From positions 1 to 62,951 of the forward strand of contig JABWBR010000022.1 of NCBI GenBank assembly GCA_013360405.1: a stretch of 62,951 bases of DNA, read 5' to 3'. The notes under the pieces were generated by a model. That model did no database searches, was not told the DNA's origin, and saw only the letters and a program-made list of their open reading frames with translations. Below, piece after piece: positions 51,879-60,207 of the stretch. The stretch is from Saprospiraceae bacterium (GTDB lineage: Bacteria; Bacteroidota; Bacteroidia; Chitinophagales; Saprospiraceae). Position numbers and translations under genes: made by a program. The stretch's first letter is position 1; every line of letters starts with the position of its first letter.

Positions 51879-52928
51879 TCAGCAAATCCGCGGCAGTTGC
51901 TCGCCGGGCAGCATGCCCACTATGCGGCGGCCACCGATGCGGCTGCGCAGCACCACCTGACCGGGGTGGTCGGTAGTCACCTCACCGATAATTGCGGCGA
52001 AACGTCCTTTTTCCTGGTTTTGCAATTGGGCGAGGGCTGCATCGGCTGCGTCGGCGGCTACGAAGGCCAGGAATATGCCCTCGTTGGCTACATAGAGCGG
52101 GTCGAGGCCCAGCATTTCGCAGGCGCTGTCAACCTGCTCGAGTACAGGGATGGCTGTCTGCTCCAGGCTCACACCGAGGCGGGTTTGGCGGGCTATTTCG
52201 TTGAGCACAGTTGCCACGCCGCCGCGGGTGGGGTCGCGCAGGAAGCGCAGTTGCGTGCCGAAGGCGTCGAGCAGTCCGGTGACGAGGTGGTTGAGGTTGG
52301 TGGTATCGCTGACGATATCGGTTTCGAATTCGAGGCCCTGCCGCACCGACATGATGGCGATGCCGTGGGTAGCTACGTGACCGCTTACCAAGATTTTATC
52401 ACCTGCCTGGACATGCGAGTGGTGAATGGCAGCCTGGGGATGTACCAGGCCAAGGCCGGTGGTATTGATAAAAATTTTGTCGCCTTTGCCCTTCTCCACT
52501 ACTTTGGTATCGCCGGTGACTACCTCCACGCCTGCATCGGTGCAGGCTTGCCGGATAGCTAGCAATATTTCCCATAGTTCGTCCATCATCAGGCCTTCTT
52601 CGAGGATAAATCCGAGGGAGAGATAGCGGGGTACCGCGCCGCACATGGCCAGGTCGTTCACGGTGCCGTTCACGGCCAGGTCGCCGATATTACCGCCCGG
52701 AAAAAAGGTGGGCGACACTACAAAGCTGTCGGTTGTAAAAGCGGTGGGACCGTTGAGGTGTAGAAAAGCGCCGTCGTGCTGGTCGCGCAGCCATTTGTTG
52801 TCGAGTATTTTAAAAATACCCTGATCCAGCAGCTTGTGGGTAAGTATGCCGCCGCTGCCGTGCCCCAGTATGATGCGATCGAAGTCGAGCTGGGGTAGGG
52901 GGCAATCGAGTTGGAAGCTGCGGTTCAT
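51879..52928 (-). CDS. hypE: HypE, hydrogenase maturation (cyanide ligand synthesis)
   Basis: 349 residues. Motifs: I-I-L-G-H-G-S-G-G (ATP site), D-S-F-V-V-S-P-T-F-F-P-G-G-N-I-G-D-L-A-V-N-G-T-V-N-D-L-A-M, R-D-P-T-R-G-G-V-A-T-V-L-N-E. The C-terminus is P-R-I-C, with the essential terminal cysteine that carries carbamoyl/thiocyanate. It works with HypF (carbamoyl transfer) and passes cyanide to HypC-HypD. It is the last gene of the hyp operon; no hypD stands between it and hypC (only 72 bases, occupied by a repeat). Confidence 0.95.
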   Translation of the reverse strand: MNRSFQLDCPLPQLDFDRIILGHGSGGILTHKLLDQGIFKILDNKWLRDQHDGAFLHLNGPTAFTTDSFVVSPTFFPGGNIGDLAVNGTVNDLAMCGAVPRYLSLGFILEEGLMMDELWEILLAIRQACTDAGVEVVTGDTKVVEKGKGDKIFINTTGLGLVHPQAAIHHSHVQAGDKILVSGHVATHGIAIMSVRQGLEFETDIVSDTTNLNHLVTGLLDAFGTQLRFLRDPTRGGVATVLNEIARQTRLGVSLEQTAIPVLEQVDSACEMLGLDPLYVANEGIFLAFVAADAADAALAQLQNQEKGRFAAIIGEVTTDHPGQVVLRSRIGGRRIVGMLPGEQLPRIC

Positions 52929-52941
52929 GGTTGTTTTTTTT

Positions 52942-53009
52942 GGGTAACGGTGAACGTTACCCTTACGTTATTTGGGGTAACGGTGAACGTTACTCTTAGG
53001 TTATTCGGG
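52942..53009. repeat. Two tandem GTAACGGTGAACGTTAC hairpin units
   Basis: GGGTAACGGTGAACGTTACC at 52942-52961 and a second copy from 52975, each a hairpin with an 8-base stem and GTGAA loop. Period about 33 bases. The second unit runs into the stop of hypC (53001-53003). Confidence 0.8.
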
Positions 53010-53252
53010 TTCTAATTCATCGAGTTCGCCGATTTGCTGGAGGTAGGAGAAGGTTTTTAGCGCTTCTTCCTCATCCACGATGCTGATGGCCACTCCCACG
53101 TGCACCAGCACGTAATCGCCGATTTGGGCTTCGGGCAGCATGGCGAGGTTGACCTCTTTGTGGATGCCGCCGAAAGACACCTTAGCTACCCGGAATGTTT
53201 CGTCGAGTTGGGCGGTGATGGCTTCTATTTTACCCGGAATAGCCAGACACAT
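53001..53252 (-). CDS. hypC: HypC/HupF family hydrogenase maturation chaperone
   Basis: 83 residues starting M-C-L-A-I-P-G-K-I, with the essential Cys2. V-S-F-G-G-I-H-K-E-V-N-L-A-M-L and G-D-Y-V-L-V-H-V-G-V-A-I-S complete the family pattern. It carries the Fe(CN)2CO unit to the large subunit together with HypD. The start codon is inside the last codons of hypF (23-base overlap). Confidence 0.95.
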   Translation of the reverse strand: MCLAIPGKIEAITAQLDETFRVAKVSFGGIHKEVNLAMLPEAQIGDYVLVHVGVAISIVDEEEALKTFSYLQQIGELDELEPE

Positions 53253-55572
53253 GGTAGTGGTTTTTTTGATTTGTTGTAGAGACGCAAAATTTTGCGTCTC
53301 TACAAATGGCGTATGCCAATTGACCGAAAGATACGCATTCGTCGTTGGGCGAAAGCTGCTTATGGAAAAAAAGTTGGTGCGTAGCGCCCAATTCCCGGAT
53401 GATCAGGTCGGTAAGCAGGGCGTTTTGGAATACGCCTCCGCTGAAGGCCAGGCGCTGCACGCCCAGGTGATCGCACAATTCCTGCAGGTTTTTTGCCAGG
53501 CTCCAATGGAAGCGTGCGGCGACAAAACCTGCGGATTTGCCCCTGCGCAAGTCCTCGAGTATATCGCTGACGAGCAATTGCAGGTCGAACGAGTGATTTC
53601 GGTAAAAGCGATAAGGGGTTTTCATCAGTCCCTTATGCTGGTAATAATCATTTGCCAGCGTTTCGAGGCGCATGGCGGCTTCGCCTTCGAATGATGACAC
53701 GGTTTGTACTCCCAACAGGGCCGCTACAGCATCAAAGAGCCGGCCTGCGCTGGAGGTATACAATGCGGGCTCCAGTGCGAGCATTTTTAAATAAATATTC
53801 CATTCTTTTTCGTCAAAAGCGGGGCGCAAGCGGCGAAGTGCTTCGGGATGCCGGCCGGCCAGCGCCAATGCCGACAGGCGGGGTTCTTTCGACATTTTGT
53901 CGCCCAGCAGGTGCGGGAAATAGCTCAGGTGGGCCACTCTTTTCATCGTGTGGCGACTATACAGGAAAAACTCTCCACCCCAGATATTATTGTCGGCGCC
54001 CCAGCCCGTGCCATCCCAGATGACGCCCAATACCGGTTGGCGGGTTTCGAGCAGGTCGTTTTCGGCCAGTACCGCCGCAAAATGGGCCTGGTGGTGCTGG
54101 ATGCCCATTATGGGTACACTTAGCTTTTGGGCGATTTCTTCGCCTGCCAGGGTGGAAAAATAACGCGGATGCAAATCGACGAGCACCTGGCGGGGTTGGG
54201 CCTGAAGCATATCTCGGAGATGAGTAAGCGTATGCTTGTACTGGCGTTGCGTGTCAAAATTATCGAGGTCGCCCAGGTACTGGCTCACGTATACGTTGCC
54301 CTGGTGAAGCAGGGAAAAAGTGCTTTTCATGTCGGCGCCCATAGCCAGCAGGGAGTCGGCATGGCCGTCGAGCGACGAGCCGATAAAGGTGGGGGCGTAA
54401 CCTCGCGAGCGGCGAATTACTATGCGTTGACCGGCTTCGGGAGTAAAGCGCACCACACTATCGTCCTGGGGGGTAGCAATTGCCCTGTCATTTGTAATAA
54501 AAAAATCAGCAAGCGGAGCCAGGTTGGCCAGGGCGTCCTGGTCGTCGTAATAGATAGGCGAGCCGCTGATATTGCCGCTAGTGGCAATGAGCGGCCGTCG
54601 GAATTGAAGCGACAGCCATTCAAACAGCGGGGTGTAAGGGCGCATTGCGCCAATTTGGCTAAGATGAGGGGCTATCAGATCAGCTTGTATGCCGCTGGCG
54701 GGTTGACCCCGTAATGTGAGTAAAAGGATGGGGCTTTCCATACTCAAGAAAGCCTCTCTTTCATGGGGACTGAGTATTACATCACCCGCAAGGGTTTCGA
54801 TATCGGGATAAAGCAGGGCAAAAGGTTTAGAGGGTCTGTGTTTGCGTTCGCGCAGCGTTTGAATGGCGCTGCGGTTTGTGGTATCGGTCACCAGCAAGTA
54901 GCCGCCGATGCCTTTGACCGCTAAAATGCGGCCCTCGAGCAGCAAATCGCCCGCCCGGCTGATGATATCTTCGGGGTCAAGGCCTAAGGAGTGGCCCTCG
55001 CTATCTAGTAACTGGAGATGCACCGCGCAGGCAGGGCAACTATTAGTCTGCGAAAAATAGCGCCTGTCGAGCGGGTTGGTATATTCCTGTCGGCAATCGG
55101 GGCACATATCAAAAAACTCCATTGTGGTATGTTCGCGATCGTAGGGCAGCTTGCGCATAATCGAATAGCGCGGGCCGCAAAAAGTACAGGTAGTAAAAGC
55201 GTAGTGAAAACGGCGGTTGCCGCCCTCCTGGAGTTCGCGGCGGCATTTGTCGCAAAGGCCCAAATCGGGGGTGAGCAGCAGTCGGGGCTGCCCGGCCTGC
55301 CGGCTGGGGTGTATAGTGAAATCGGAAAACGCCTCTTCGGGGAGGGGGGTATGTGAAAAATGGGTAATAACGGCACAATAGGGGGCCTCGTCTACAAGTC
55401 GCCGGCAGAATTCGTCGAGTAAAACGGTTTCACCGGCAGCCGTGATATGCACGCCGTCTACGTCGTTGCTCACCCAGCCTTTGATCCCCATTTCGTGGGC
55501 CAGGCGGTACACGAAGGGCCGAAACCCCACGCCCTGCACTTGTCCTTCGATATGGAGATGGCGGGTCGGCAT
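53230..55572 (-). CDS. hypF: HypF, carbamoyltransferase for hydrogenase maturation
   Basis: 780 residues from the ATG at 55572, one base beyond the hypB stop (55574). Acylphosphatase domain (1-90, G-Q-V-Q-G-V-G-F-R-P-F-V), two zinc-finger-like CX2C pairs (C-D-K-C, C-T-F-C, C-P-D-C, C-P-A-C), YrdC-like domain (about 190-380) and Kae1-like domain (G-I-Q-H-H-Q-A-H-F near 500). It makes thiocarboxamide for HypE from carbamoyl phosphate. The normal end is near G-Q-L-A-Y-A-I; the last 25 residues (C-R-D-A-K-F-C-V-S-T and so on) are translated from a palindromic repeat and then overlap hypC. Confidence 0.95.
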   Translation of the reverse strand: MPTRHLHIEGQVQGVGFRPFVYRLAHEMGIKGWVSNDVDGVHITAAGETVLLDEFCRRLVDEAPYCAVITHFSHTPLPEEAFSDFTIHPSRQAGQPRLLLTPDLGLCDKCRRELQEGGNRRFHYAFTTCTFCGPRYSIMRKLPYDREHTTMEFFDMCPDCRQEYTNPLDRRYFSQTNSCPACAVHLQLLDSEGHSLGLDPEDIISRAGDLLLEGRILAVKGIGGYLLVTDTTNRSAIQTLRERKHRPSKPFALLYPDIETLAGDVILSPHEREAFLSMESPILLLTLRGQPASGIQADLIAPHLSQIGAMRPYTPLFEWLSLQFRRPLIATSGNISGSPIYYDDQDALANLAPLADFFITNDRAIATPQDDSVVRFTPEAGQRIVIRRSRGYAPTFIGSSLDGHADSLLAMGADMKSTFSLLHQGNVYVSQYLGDLDNFDTQRQYKHTLTHLRDMLQAQPRQVLVDLHPRYFSTLAGEEIAQKLSVPIMGIQHHQAHFAAVLAENDLLETRQPVLGVIWDGTGWGADNNIWGGEFFLYSRHTMKRVAHLSYFPHLLGDKMSKEPRLSALALAGRHPEALRRLRPAFDEKEWNIYLKMLALEPALYTSSAGRLFDAVAALLGVQTVSSFEGEAAMRLETLANDYYQHKGLMKTPYRFYRNHSFDLQLLVSDILEDLRRGKSAGFVAARFHWSLAKNLQELCDHLGVQRLAFSGGVFQNALLTDLIIRELGATHQLFFHKQLSPNDECVSFGQLAYAICRDAKFCVSTTNQKNHYHVSGYSG
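53274..53305. repeat. GTAGAGACGCAAAA palindrome at the hypF-hypC border
   Basis: A perfect 32-base palindrome inside the 3' end of hypF, 22 bases upstream of the hypC start. It extends the HypF frame by about 25 codons. Confidence 0.9.
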
Positions 55573-55573
55573 A

Positions 55574-56395
55574 TCAGTGAATGTGCTGGTAATCGCGAAA
55601 ATGGGCAAACTGCGTTTTTAGCCAATCGTACCATTTATCCATGCCCTGGCCGTGGAGTGCCGACACCTCAAAAAAGCGGAGCTTCGGATTTACCTGAAGG
55701 GCGTACGATTTTGCTTTTTCCACATCAAAAGGCACATAGGGCAGCAGGTCTATTTTATTAATAATACACAAATTGGCCGAGAAAAACATATCGGGGTATT
55801 TGATCGGTTTGTCGTCGCCTTCGGTAACGCTGATAATAACCACGCGGCCGCCTTCGCCGAGGTCGAAGAGGGCGGGGCAGACCAGGTTGCCCACGTTTTC
55901 GATCATCAGCAGCGAGTCGTTGGGCGGGTCGAGTTGGCGCACGGCTTTGAGTACCATATCGGAATCGAGGTGACAGCCTTTGCCGGTATTGATCTGCACC
56001 ACGGGGGCGCCGGTTTGGGCTATGCGGTCGGCGTCATGGGTGGTTTGCTGGTCGCCTTCGATGACGGCGATGGGCATAACCTGCTTCAGGTCGTTGATCG
56101 TGCGTTCGAGCAGGGCGGTTTTTCCCGATCCCGGCGAGCTCACCAGGTTGAGGGCGAGGATGCGCTTGGCTTCAAAATAGCCCCTGTTGCGTTGGGCGAG
56201 CAGGTTGTTTTTTTGTAAAATATCCTGTTCGAGTTCTATCGTCACAGGTTGGTGGGAATGCCCGTTGTGATTATGCTCCTCGCCGAGGAGATGAAACTGA
56301 AGCGCACGAAAAGGTGCGTGGTTATGAATACCCCCACCTATGCGTGTAATCGTAACCGCGTCGGCGGGTTGGTTGCATCCGCAGGTGCTGCACAT
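55574..56395 (-). CDS. hypB: HypB, GTPase for nickel insertion
   Basis: 273 residues. The N-terminus C-S-T-C-G-C-N is the high-affinity nickel site; a histidine-containing stretch (H-N-H-N-G-H-S-H) follows. GTPase motifs: S-S-P-G-S-G-K-T (P-loop), E-G-D-Q, E-N-V-G-N-L-V-C-P, N-K-I-D-L. It supplies nickel together with HypA. Its start is 16 bases after the hypA stop. Confidence 0.95.
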   Translation of the reverse strand: MCSTCGCNQPADAVTITRIGGGIHNHAPFRALQFHLLGEEHNHNGHSHQPVTIELEQDILQKNNLLAQRNRGYFEAKRILALNLVSSPGSGKTALLERTINDLKQVMPIAVIEGDQQTTHDADRIAQTGAPVVQINTGKGCHLDSDMVLKAVRQLDPPNDSLLMIENVGNLVCPALFDLGEGGRVVIISVTEGDDKPIKYPDMFFSANLCIINKIDLLPYVPFDVEKAKSYALQVNPKLRFFEVSALHGQGMDKWYDWLKTQFAHFRDYQHIH

Positions 56396-56411
56396 GATTG
56401 ATGGCTTTTGT

Positions 56412-56753
56412 TTAGGAAACAGTGAGCGCTTTCACTTTCAATTCGCGCCCTTGTATTATTTCGTTCAAATAATTATTGCACTTGGGGCAGGGGTCATACA
56501 ACTGGTGCATGTCGAAAACATTGCCGCAATCGAGGCATCGCGCTTTGCCGGGCACGTAGTGAATATCCCTTTTTGCCTGGGCCAGCACCGTATTTTTAAT
56601 AGCCGTATCCCAGGCGAAAAGCAGGGCGTCGGTCTCTATTCCTGCGAGCTCGCCGATTTCCAGTTCGATGCGATCCACCGTGTGGGCGTTTGCCTTTTGC
56701 ACCGTGGAAGCAGCGATATCAACGATGCCAAGTACGATCGATAATTCATGCAT
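56412..56753 (-). CDS. hypA: HypA, nickel-binding maturation protein
   Basis: 113 residues. M-H-E at the start gives the nickel-binding H2. Two CxxC pairs (C-L-D-C-G and C-P-K-C-N) form the zinc site. It docks with HypB and the large subunit. Normal length. Confidence 0.95.
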   Translation of the reverse strand: MHELSIVLGIVDIAASTVQKANAHTVDRIELEIGELAGIETDALLFAWDTAIKNTVLAQAKRDIHYVPGKARCLDCGNVFDMHQLYDPCPKCNNYLNEIIQGRELKVKALTVS

Positions 56754-56764
56754 ACGGCGATCTG

Positions 56765-56995
56765 CTACTTGTCTGAATGGTCCGCTTTCTTATCGGCGCG
56801 ATTCAAATACAAAGCGGCCTTCATCAGGGTAACACCTAATAACACGATAGCAACTACCGGCACGGCGTGTTCGGGTGAAAATACGTAGTGACGAATGTCA
56901 TCCCAGGAAAAGCTGCCATGCCCGGCATGAGCAGAAGCGAGCATAGGAACTGCGAGTAAGAGTGCAACCAACAGGCCTTTAGTTGAGCGTATCAT
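56765..56995 (-). CDS. Small His-rich membrane protein at the head of the hyp operon
   Basis: 76 residues. Signal peptide 1-23 (MIRSTKGLLVALLLAVPMLASA), then H-A-G-H-G at 23-27, a histidine-bearing segment (R-H-Y-V-F-S-P-E-H-A-V-P) and one membrane segment (VVAIVLLGVTLMKAALYL), ending in a charged tail. The H-A-G-H-G start resembles the N-terminus of HupE/UreJ nickel permeases, but those have six segments. It lies 11 bases upstream of hypA. It may bind nickel at the membrane, or be a reduced HupE. I do not recognise an established family. Confidence 0.6.
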   Translation of the reverse strand: MIRSTKGLLVALLLAVPMLASAHAGHGSFSWDDIRHYVFSPEHAVPVVAIVLLGVTLMKAALYLNRADKKADHSDK

Positions 56996-57188
56996 ATAGG
57001 ATTTTTTTATTGGGTATAAAGATATTAAAGCAGATTAAAAAGTAAAGTTAGGGGGGCGATTATCAGCCAGGCATGACAAAAATCACTTAGTAGAAATGAC
57101 AATTATCTTTTGTATTTAGATAGTTTATATTCTTCTTGTGTAGAATTTGGACAAATTATTTTCATACTATTCATCAAAACACCAACAC
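56996..57188. promoter_or_regulatory. Divergent control region of the hyp and hydrogenase operons
   Basis: 193 AT-rich bases between the hyp operon and the structural operon. ATGACAA occurs twice as a direct repeat at 57073 and 57096, 23 bases apart (about two turns of DNA), a possible operator. TATCTTTTG near 57104 is close to but not an exact TAnnTTTG element. No sigma-54 element was found. Confidence 0.45.
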
Positions 57189-58313
57189 ATGGCTGCTCCG
57201 GAAAATAAACGCCCAACCTACTACGAGGAATTGCGGCAAAGAGGTTACTCCCGCCGGGACTTCATGAAGTTTTGCACGATGATGGCCGCCTACCTGGGCT
57301 TAGAAGCCACGGGTACGGCACAAATCGCCAACACCCTGCTCAAAACACCTCGTATACCCGTCATCTGGCTACACTTTCAGGAGTGCACCTGCTGTAGTGA
57401 ATCCTTCATTCGCTCTTCGCACCCTATTGTAGCCGACATCTTGCTGGACAAACTGTCGCTCGACTACACAGAGACGCTGATGGCCGCTTCGGGCCATGCC
57501 GCCGAAGCAGCCAAAGAAAAAACGATGAAAGATTACTACGGCGAATACGTGTTGTGTGTGGAAGGGTCGGTACCGGTTGATAACGACGGTGTGTATTGCT
57601 GTATCGGCGGCAAGTCGGCCATCCAGGTGTTGGAAGAAGCCGCTGCCGGCGCCAAGGCTATCATTGCCTGGGGCAGTTGCGCATGCAATGGTTGTGTACA
57701 GGCTGCGTATCCCAATCCTACGGGCGCCACGCCTATTCACAAGTTAGTCAAAGGCAAACCTATTATAAAAGTGCCGGGATGCCCGCCTATCGGCGAAGTC
57801 ATGGCCGGTGTACTTGTGCACATCATCACTTTCGGCCGTCTGCCCGAACTCGACAAAGTGGGCCGGCCGAAAGCTTTTTATTCCAAACGCGTACACGATA
57901 GTTGCTATCGCCGCCCCTATTACGATGCGGGTTTATTTGTAGAAAGCTTCGACGACGAAAACGCGAAAAAAGGCTATTGCCTCTACAAAGTAGGCTGCAA
58001 GGGCCCGATGACGTACAATTCCTGCGGTATTATCAAGTGGAATGACGGGGTGAGTTATCCCATCCAGTCGGGCCACGGCTGCATCGGTTGCAGCGAGGCC
58101 AACTTCTGGGACAACGGGCCTTTGTATCGCCAGATGGCTTCTTTCCCCGGCTTCGGCATTGAAAGCAACGCCGACACAGTGGGTATGGTGGCCGCGGGCG
58201 TAACTGCCGCAGGTATAGCCGCCCACGCTATCGCTACCAACGTGAAAAAGAAAAAACTGGTAGACGACCTGGTGGCCGAAGGCAAGGAGTCGGAGAAGGA
58301 GTTGAAATCTTAG
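57189..58313 (+). CDS. hyaA: Membrane-bound [NiFe]-hydrogenase small subunit, oxygen-tolerant type
   Basis: 374 residues from the ATG at 57189 (a TTG at 57147 would add 14 residues). S-R-R-D-F-M-K (21-27) is the Tat signal. The proximal cluster cysteines are C66, C68, C69 (E-C-T-C-C), C164 (W-G-S-C), C169 (N-G-C-V-Q) and C198 (V-P-G-C-P-P): the same six as E. coli Hyd-1 (17, 19, 20, 115, 120, 149) at a constant offset of 49. Two of them (C68, C169) are the extra pair that makes the [4Fe-3S] cluster of oxygen-tolerant enzymes. Distal and medial cluster motifs follow, and a weak C-terminal membrane anchor at about 338-356. It passes electrons to the cytochrome b encoded downstream. Confidence 0.95.
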   Translation: MAAPENKRPTYYEELRQRGYSRRDFMKFCTMMAAYLGLEATGTAQIANTLLKTPRIPVIWLHFQECTCCSESFIRSSHPIVADILLDKLSLDYTETLMAASGHAAEAAKEKTMKDYYGEYVLCVEGSVPVDNDGVYCCIGGKSAIQVLEEAAAGAKAIIAWGSCACNGCVQAAYPNPTGATPIHKLVKGKPIIKVPGCPPIGEVMAGVLVHIITFGRLPELDKVGRPKAFYSKRVHDSCYRRPYYDAGLFVESFDDENAKKGYCLYKVGCKGPMTYNSCGIIKWNDGVSYPIQSGHGCIGCSEANFWDNGPLYRQMASFPGFGIESNADTVGMVAAGVTAAGIAAHAIATNVKKKKLVDDLVAEGKESEKELKS

Positions 58314-58373
58314 CAGTCAGCAGTCAGCAGTCAGTTGCTAAGACCTGACTGCTAAGACCTGACCGCTAAAACC
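58310..58373. repeat. AGCAGTCAG two-armed array at the small-subunit stop
   Basis: TTAGCAGTCAGCAGTCAGCA (58310-58329) and further pair with CTGACTGCTAAGACCTGACC and further to 58373. The TAG of the small subunit is inside the first word. It fills most of the space to the large subunit gene (ATG 58388). Confidence 0.9.
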
Positions 58374-58387
58374 TAAAAAAAAGAACA

Positions 58388-60109
58388 ATGAGTCAAAGAA
58401 TAGTCATAGACCCTATCACCCGCATCGAGGGTCACCTTCGCGTAGAAGCAGAAATCAAAGATGGGAAGGTGGCGCAGGCCTATAGTTCGGGCACTATGGT
58501 GCGGTTACTGGAAGAAATCCTGAAGGGCCGCGATCCTCGCGACGCCTGGGCTTTTGTGGGGCGCGTTTGCGGCGTGTGCACCAGTGTGCACTCGCTGGCT
58601 TCGGTGCGCTCTGTAGAAGATGCATTGGACATCGTAATTCCCCCCAATGCGGAACTGGTGCGCAACATCATGTTTTGCACCCAGTACATGCACGACCACG
58701 TAGTGCATTTTTACCATTTGCACGCGCTCGACTGGGTGGATATTGTGAGTGCATTGAGCGCCGACCCGAAAAAAACCTCGGAGATAGCCCAGAGCATCTC
58801 GAATTATCCGAAGAGCTCGCCGGGTTATTTCAGCGATTTGATTGCCAGGCTCAAGAAGTTTGTAGAGAGCGGGCAGTTGGGCATTTTTGCCAACGGCTAT
58901 TGGGGGCACCCGGCGTACAAACTGCCGCCCGAGATCAATCTGATAGGCGTAGCGCACTACCTAGAAGCCCTCGAATGGCAGAAAGAGGTTGTGAAGATCC
59001 ACACCATTTTCGGCGGCAAAAACCCGCACCCCAACTATCTGGTGGGCGGTATGGCCTGTTCTATCGGCCTCGACGAATCGAGTGTGATCAATGCCGAGCG
59101 CCTGGCTTATGTAAGCGACCTGCTGCATCAGGCCAAGGCCTTTATCGAGCAGGTGTATATTCCCGATTTGTTGGCTATTGCACCTTATTATCTCGATTGG
59201 GCGAGCATAGGCGGCGGCCTGGGCAATTTTTTGAGCTATGGCGACTTGCCCACCAACGGTTATAGAGACCCGTTGAGCTACAAATTCCCCGCCGGCGCTA
59301 TTTTGAACAAGGACGTCAGCAAAGTATATGATGTTGACCTGCGCAACGACGCCGAAGTCCAGGAATTCGTCACCCACTCGTGGTACGATTATGCCGAAGG
59401 CAACGAAAAAGGCCTGCACCCCTGGAAGGGCGAATCAAAAATCAATTACACCGGGCCTAAACCGCCGTATGAATACCTCGATGTAGAACAAAAGTACAGC
59501 TACCTCAAAACGCCGCGCTGGAAAGGCCACGCGATGGAAGTAGGGCCGCTGTCGAGGATGCTGGTGGGTTATGCCAAGGGTATTCCCGAATACAAAGATA
59601 TCGTAGACAAAACGCTGACCAAGCTGGGTGCGCCTGTCACAGCCCTGTTTTCTACGCTGGGCAGGACGGCGGCTCGCGGCCTCGAAAGCGTATTGGTGGC
59701 CCAATGGGCGCTGGAATTTTACGATCAGCTTATCGCAAATATCCGTAACGGCGACTCGCGTATGGCCAATACCGAAAAATTCAACCCCGACCGCTGGGAA
59801 AAACAAGCGCAGGGAGTTGGCCATTCGGAAGCTCCGCGCGGCGCCCTGGCTCACTGGATCGTCATTGAGGATAAAAAAATCAAAAATTATCAGTTGGTGG
59901 TTCCTACTACCTGGAATGCTTCTCCGCGCGACTTTGAGGGGAAAATGTCGGCTTATGAATCTTCGCTGATGGACAATACGCCGATTGCCGATCCCGAACA
60001 GCCGGTGGAAATCCTCCGCACGATTCACTCGTTTGACCCCTGTCTGGCTTGCTCCGTGCACTTGTATGACGAAGAAGGCAAGCATTTGAGCAGGGCGAAG
60101 GTGCTTTGA
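58388..60109 (+). CDS. hyaB: [NiFe]-hydrogenase large subunit
   Basis: 573 residues. L1 motif R-V-C-G-V-C-T-S-V-H (about 60-69) and L2 motif D-P-C-L-A-C-S-V-H near 552-560 give the four cysteine ligands of Ni-Fe. The 15 residues after H (L-Y-D-E-E-G and so on) are the extension cut off by the maturation protease encoded two genes on. I-D-P-I-T-R-I-E-G-H-L-R is the conserved start. It oxidises H2 in the periplasm. Confidence 0.95.
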   Translation: MSQRIVIDPITRIEGHLRVEAEIKDGKVAQAYSSGTMVRLLEEILKGRDPRDAWAFVGRVCGVCTSVHSLASVRSVEDALDIVIPPNAELVRNIMFCTQYMHDHVVHFYHLHALDWVDIVSALSADPKKTSEIAQSISNYPKSSPGYFSDLIARLKKFVESGQLGIFANGYWGHPAYKLPPEINLIGVAHYLEALEWQKEVVKIHTIFGGKNPHPNYLVGGMACSIGLDESSVINAERLAYVSDLLHQAKAFIEQVYIPDLLAIAPYYLDWASIGGGLGNFLSYGDLPTNGYRDPLSYKFPAGAILNKDVSKVYDVDLRNDAEVQEFVTHSWYDYAEGNEKGLHPWKGESKINYTGPKPPYEYLDVEQKYSYLKTPRWKGHAMEVGPLSRMLVGYAKGIPEYKDIVDKTLTKLGAPVTALFSTLGRTAARGLESVLVAQWALEFYDQLIANIRNGDSRMANTEKFNPDRWEKQAQGVGHSEAPRGALAHWIVIEDKKIKNYQLVVPTTWNASPRDFEGKMSAYESSLMDNTPIADPEQPVEILRTIHSFDPCLACSVHLYDEEGKHLSRAKVL

Positions 60110-60126
60110 ATGGGAAGTAATTTTTA

Positions 60127-60195
60127 ATGTTGGATGCTGGATGTTGGATGATTTTATTAATCAAACATCAAGCATCAAACATCAAGCATCAAACA
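60127..60195. repeat. ATGTTGGATG two-armed array between large subunit and cytochrome b
   Basis: ATGTTGGATGCTGGATGTTG (60127-60146) and further faces TCAAACATCAAGCATCAAAC (60161-60180) and further to 60195; the arms pair with mismatches. Same family as at 49,147. Confidence 0.85.
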
Positions 60196-60207
60196 CAATA
60201 ATATGCC

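Noticed and set aside
57189-58313. Assignment to the atmospheric group 1h or 1l hydrogenases
   Set aside because: The six-cysteine proximal cluster and the HyaC-type cytochrome b partner fit the group 1d type better; only a phylogeny can settle it.
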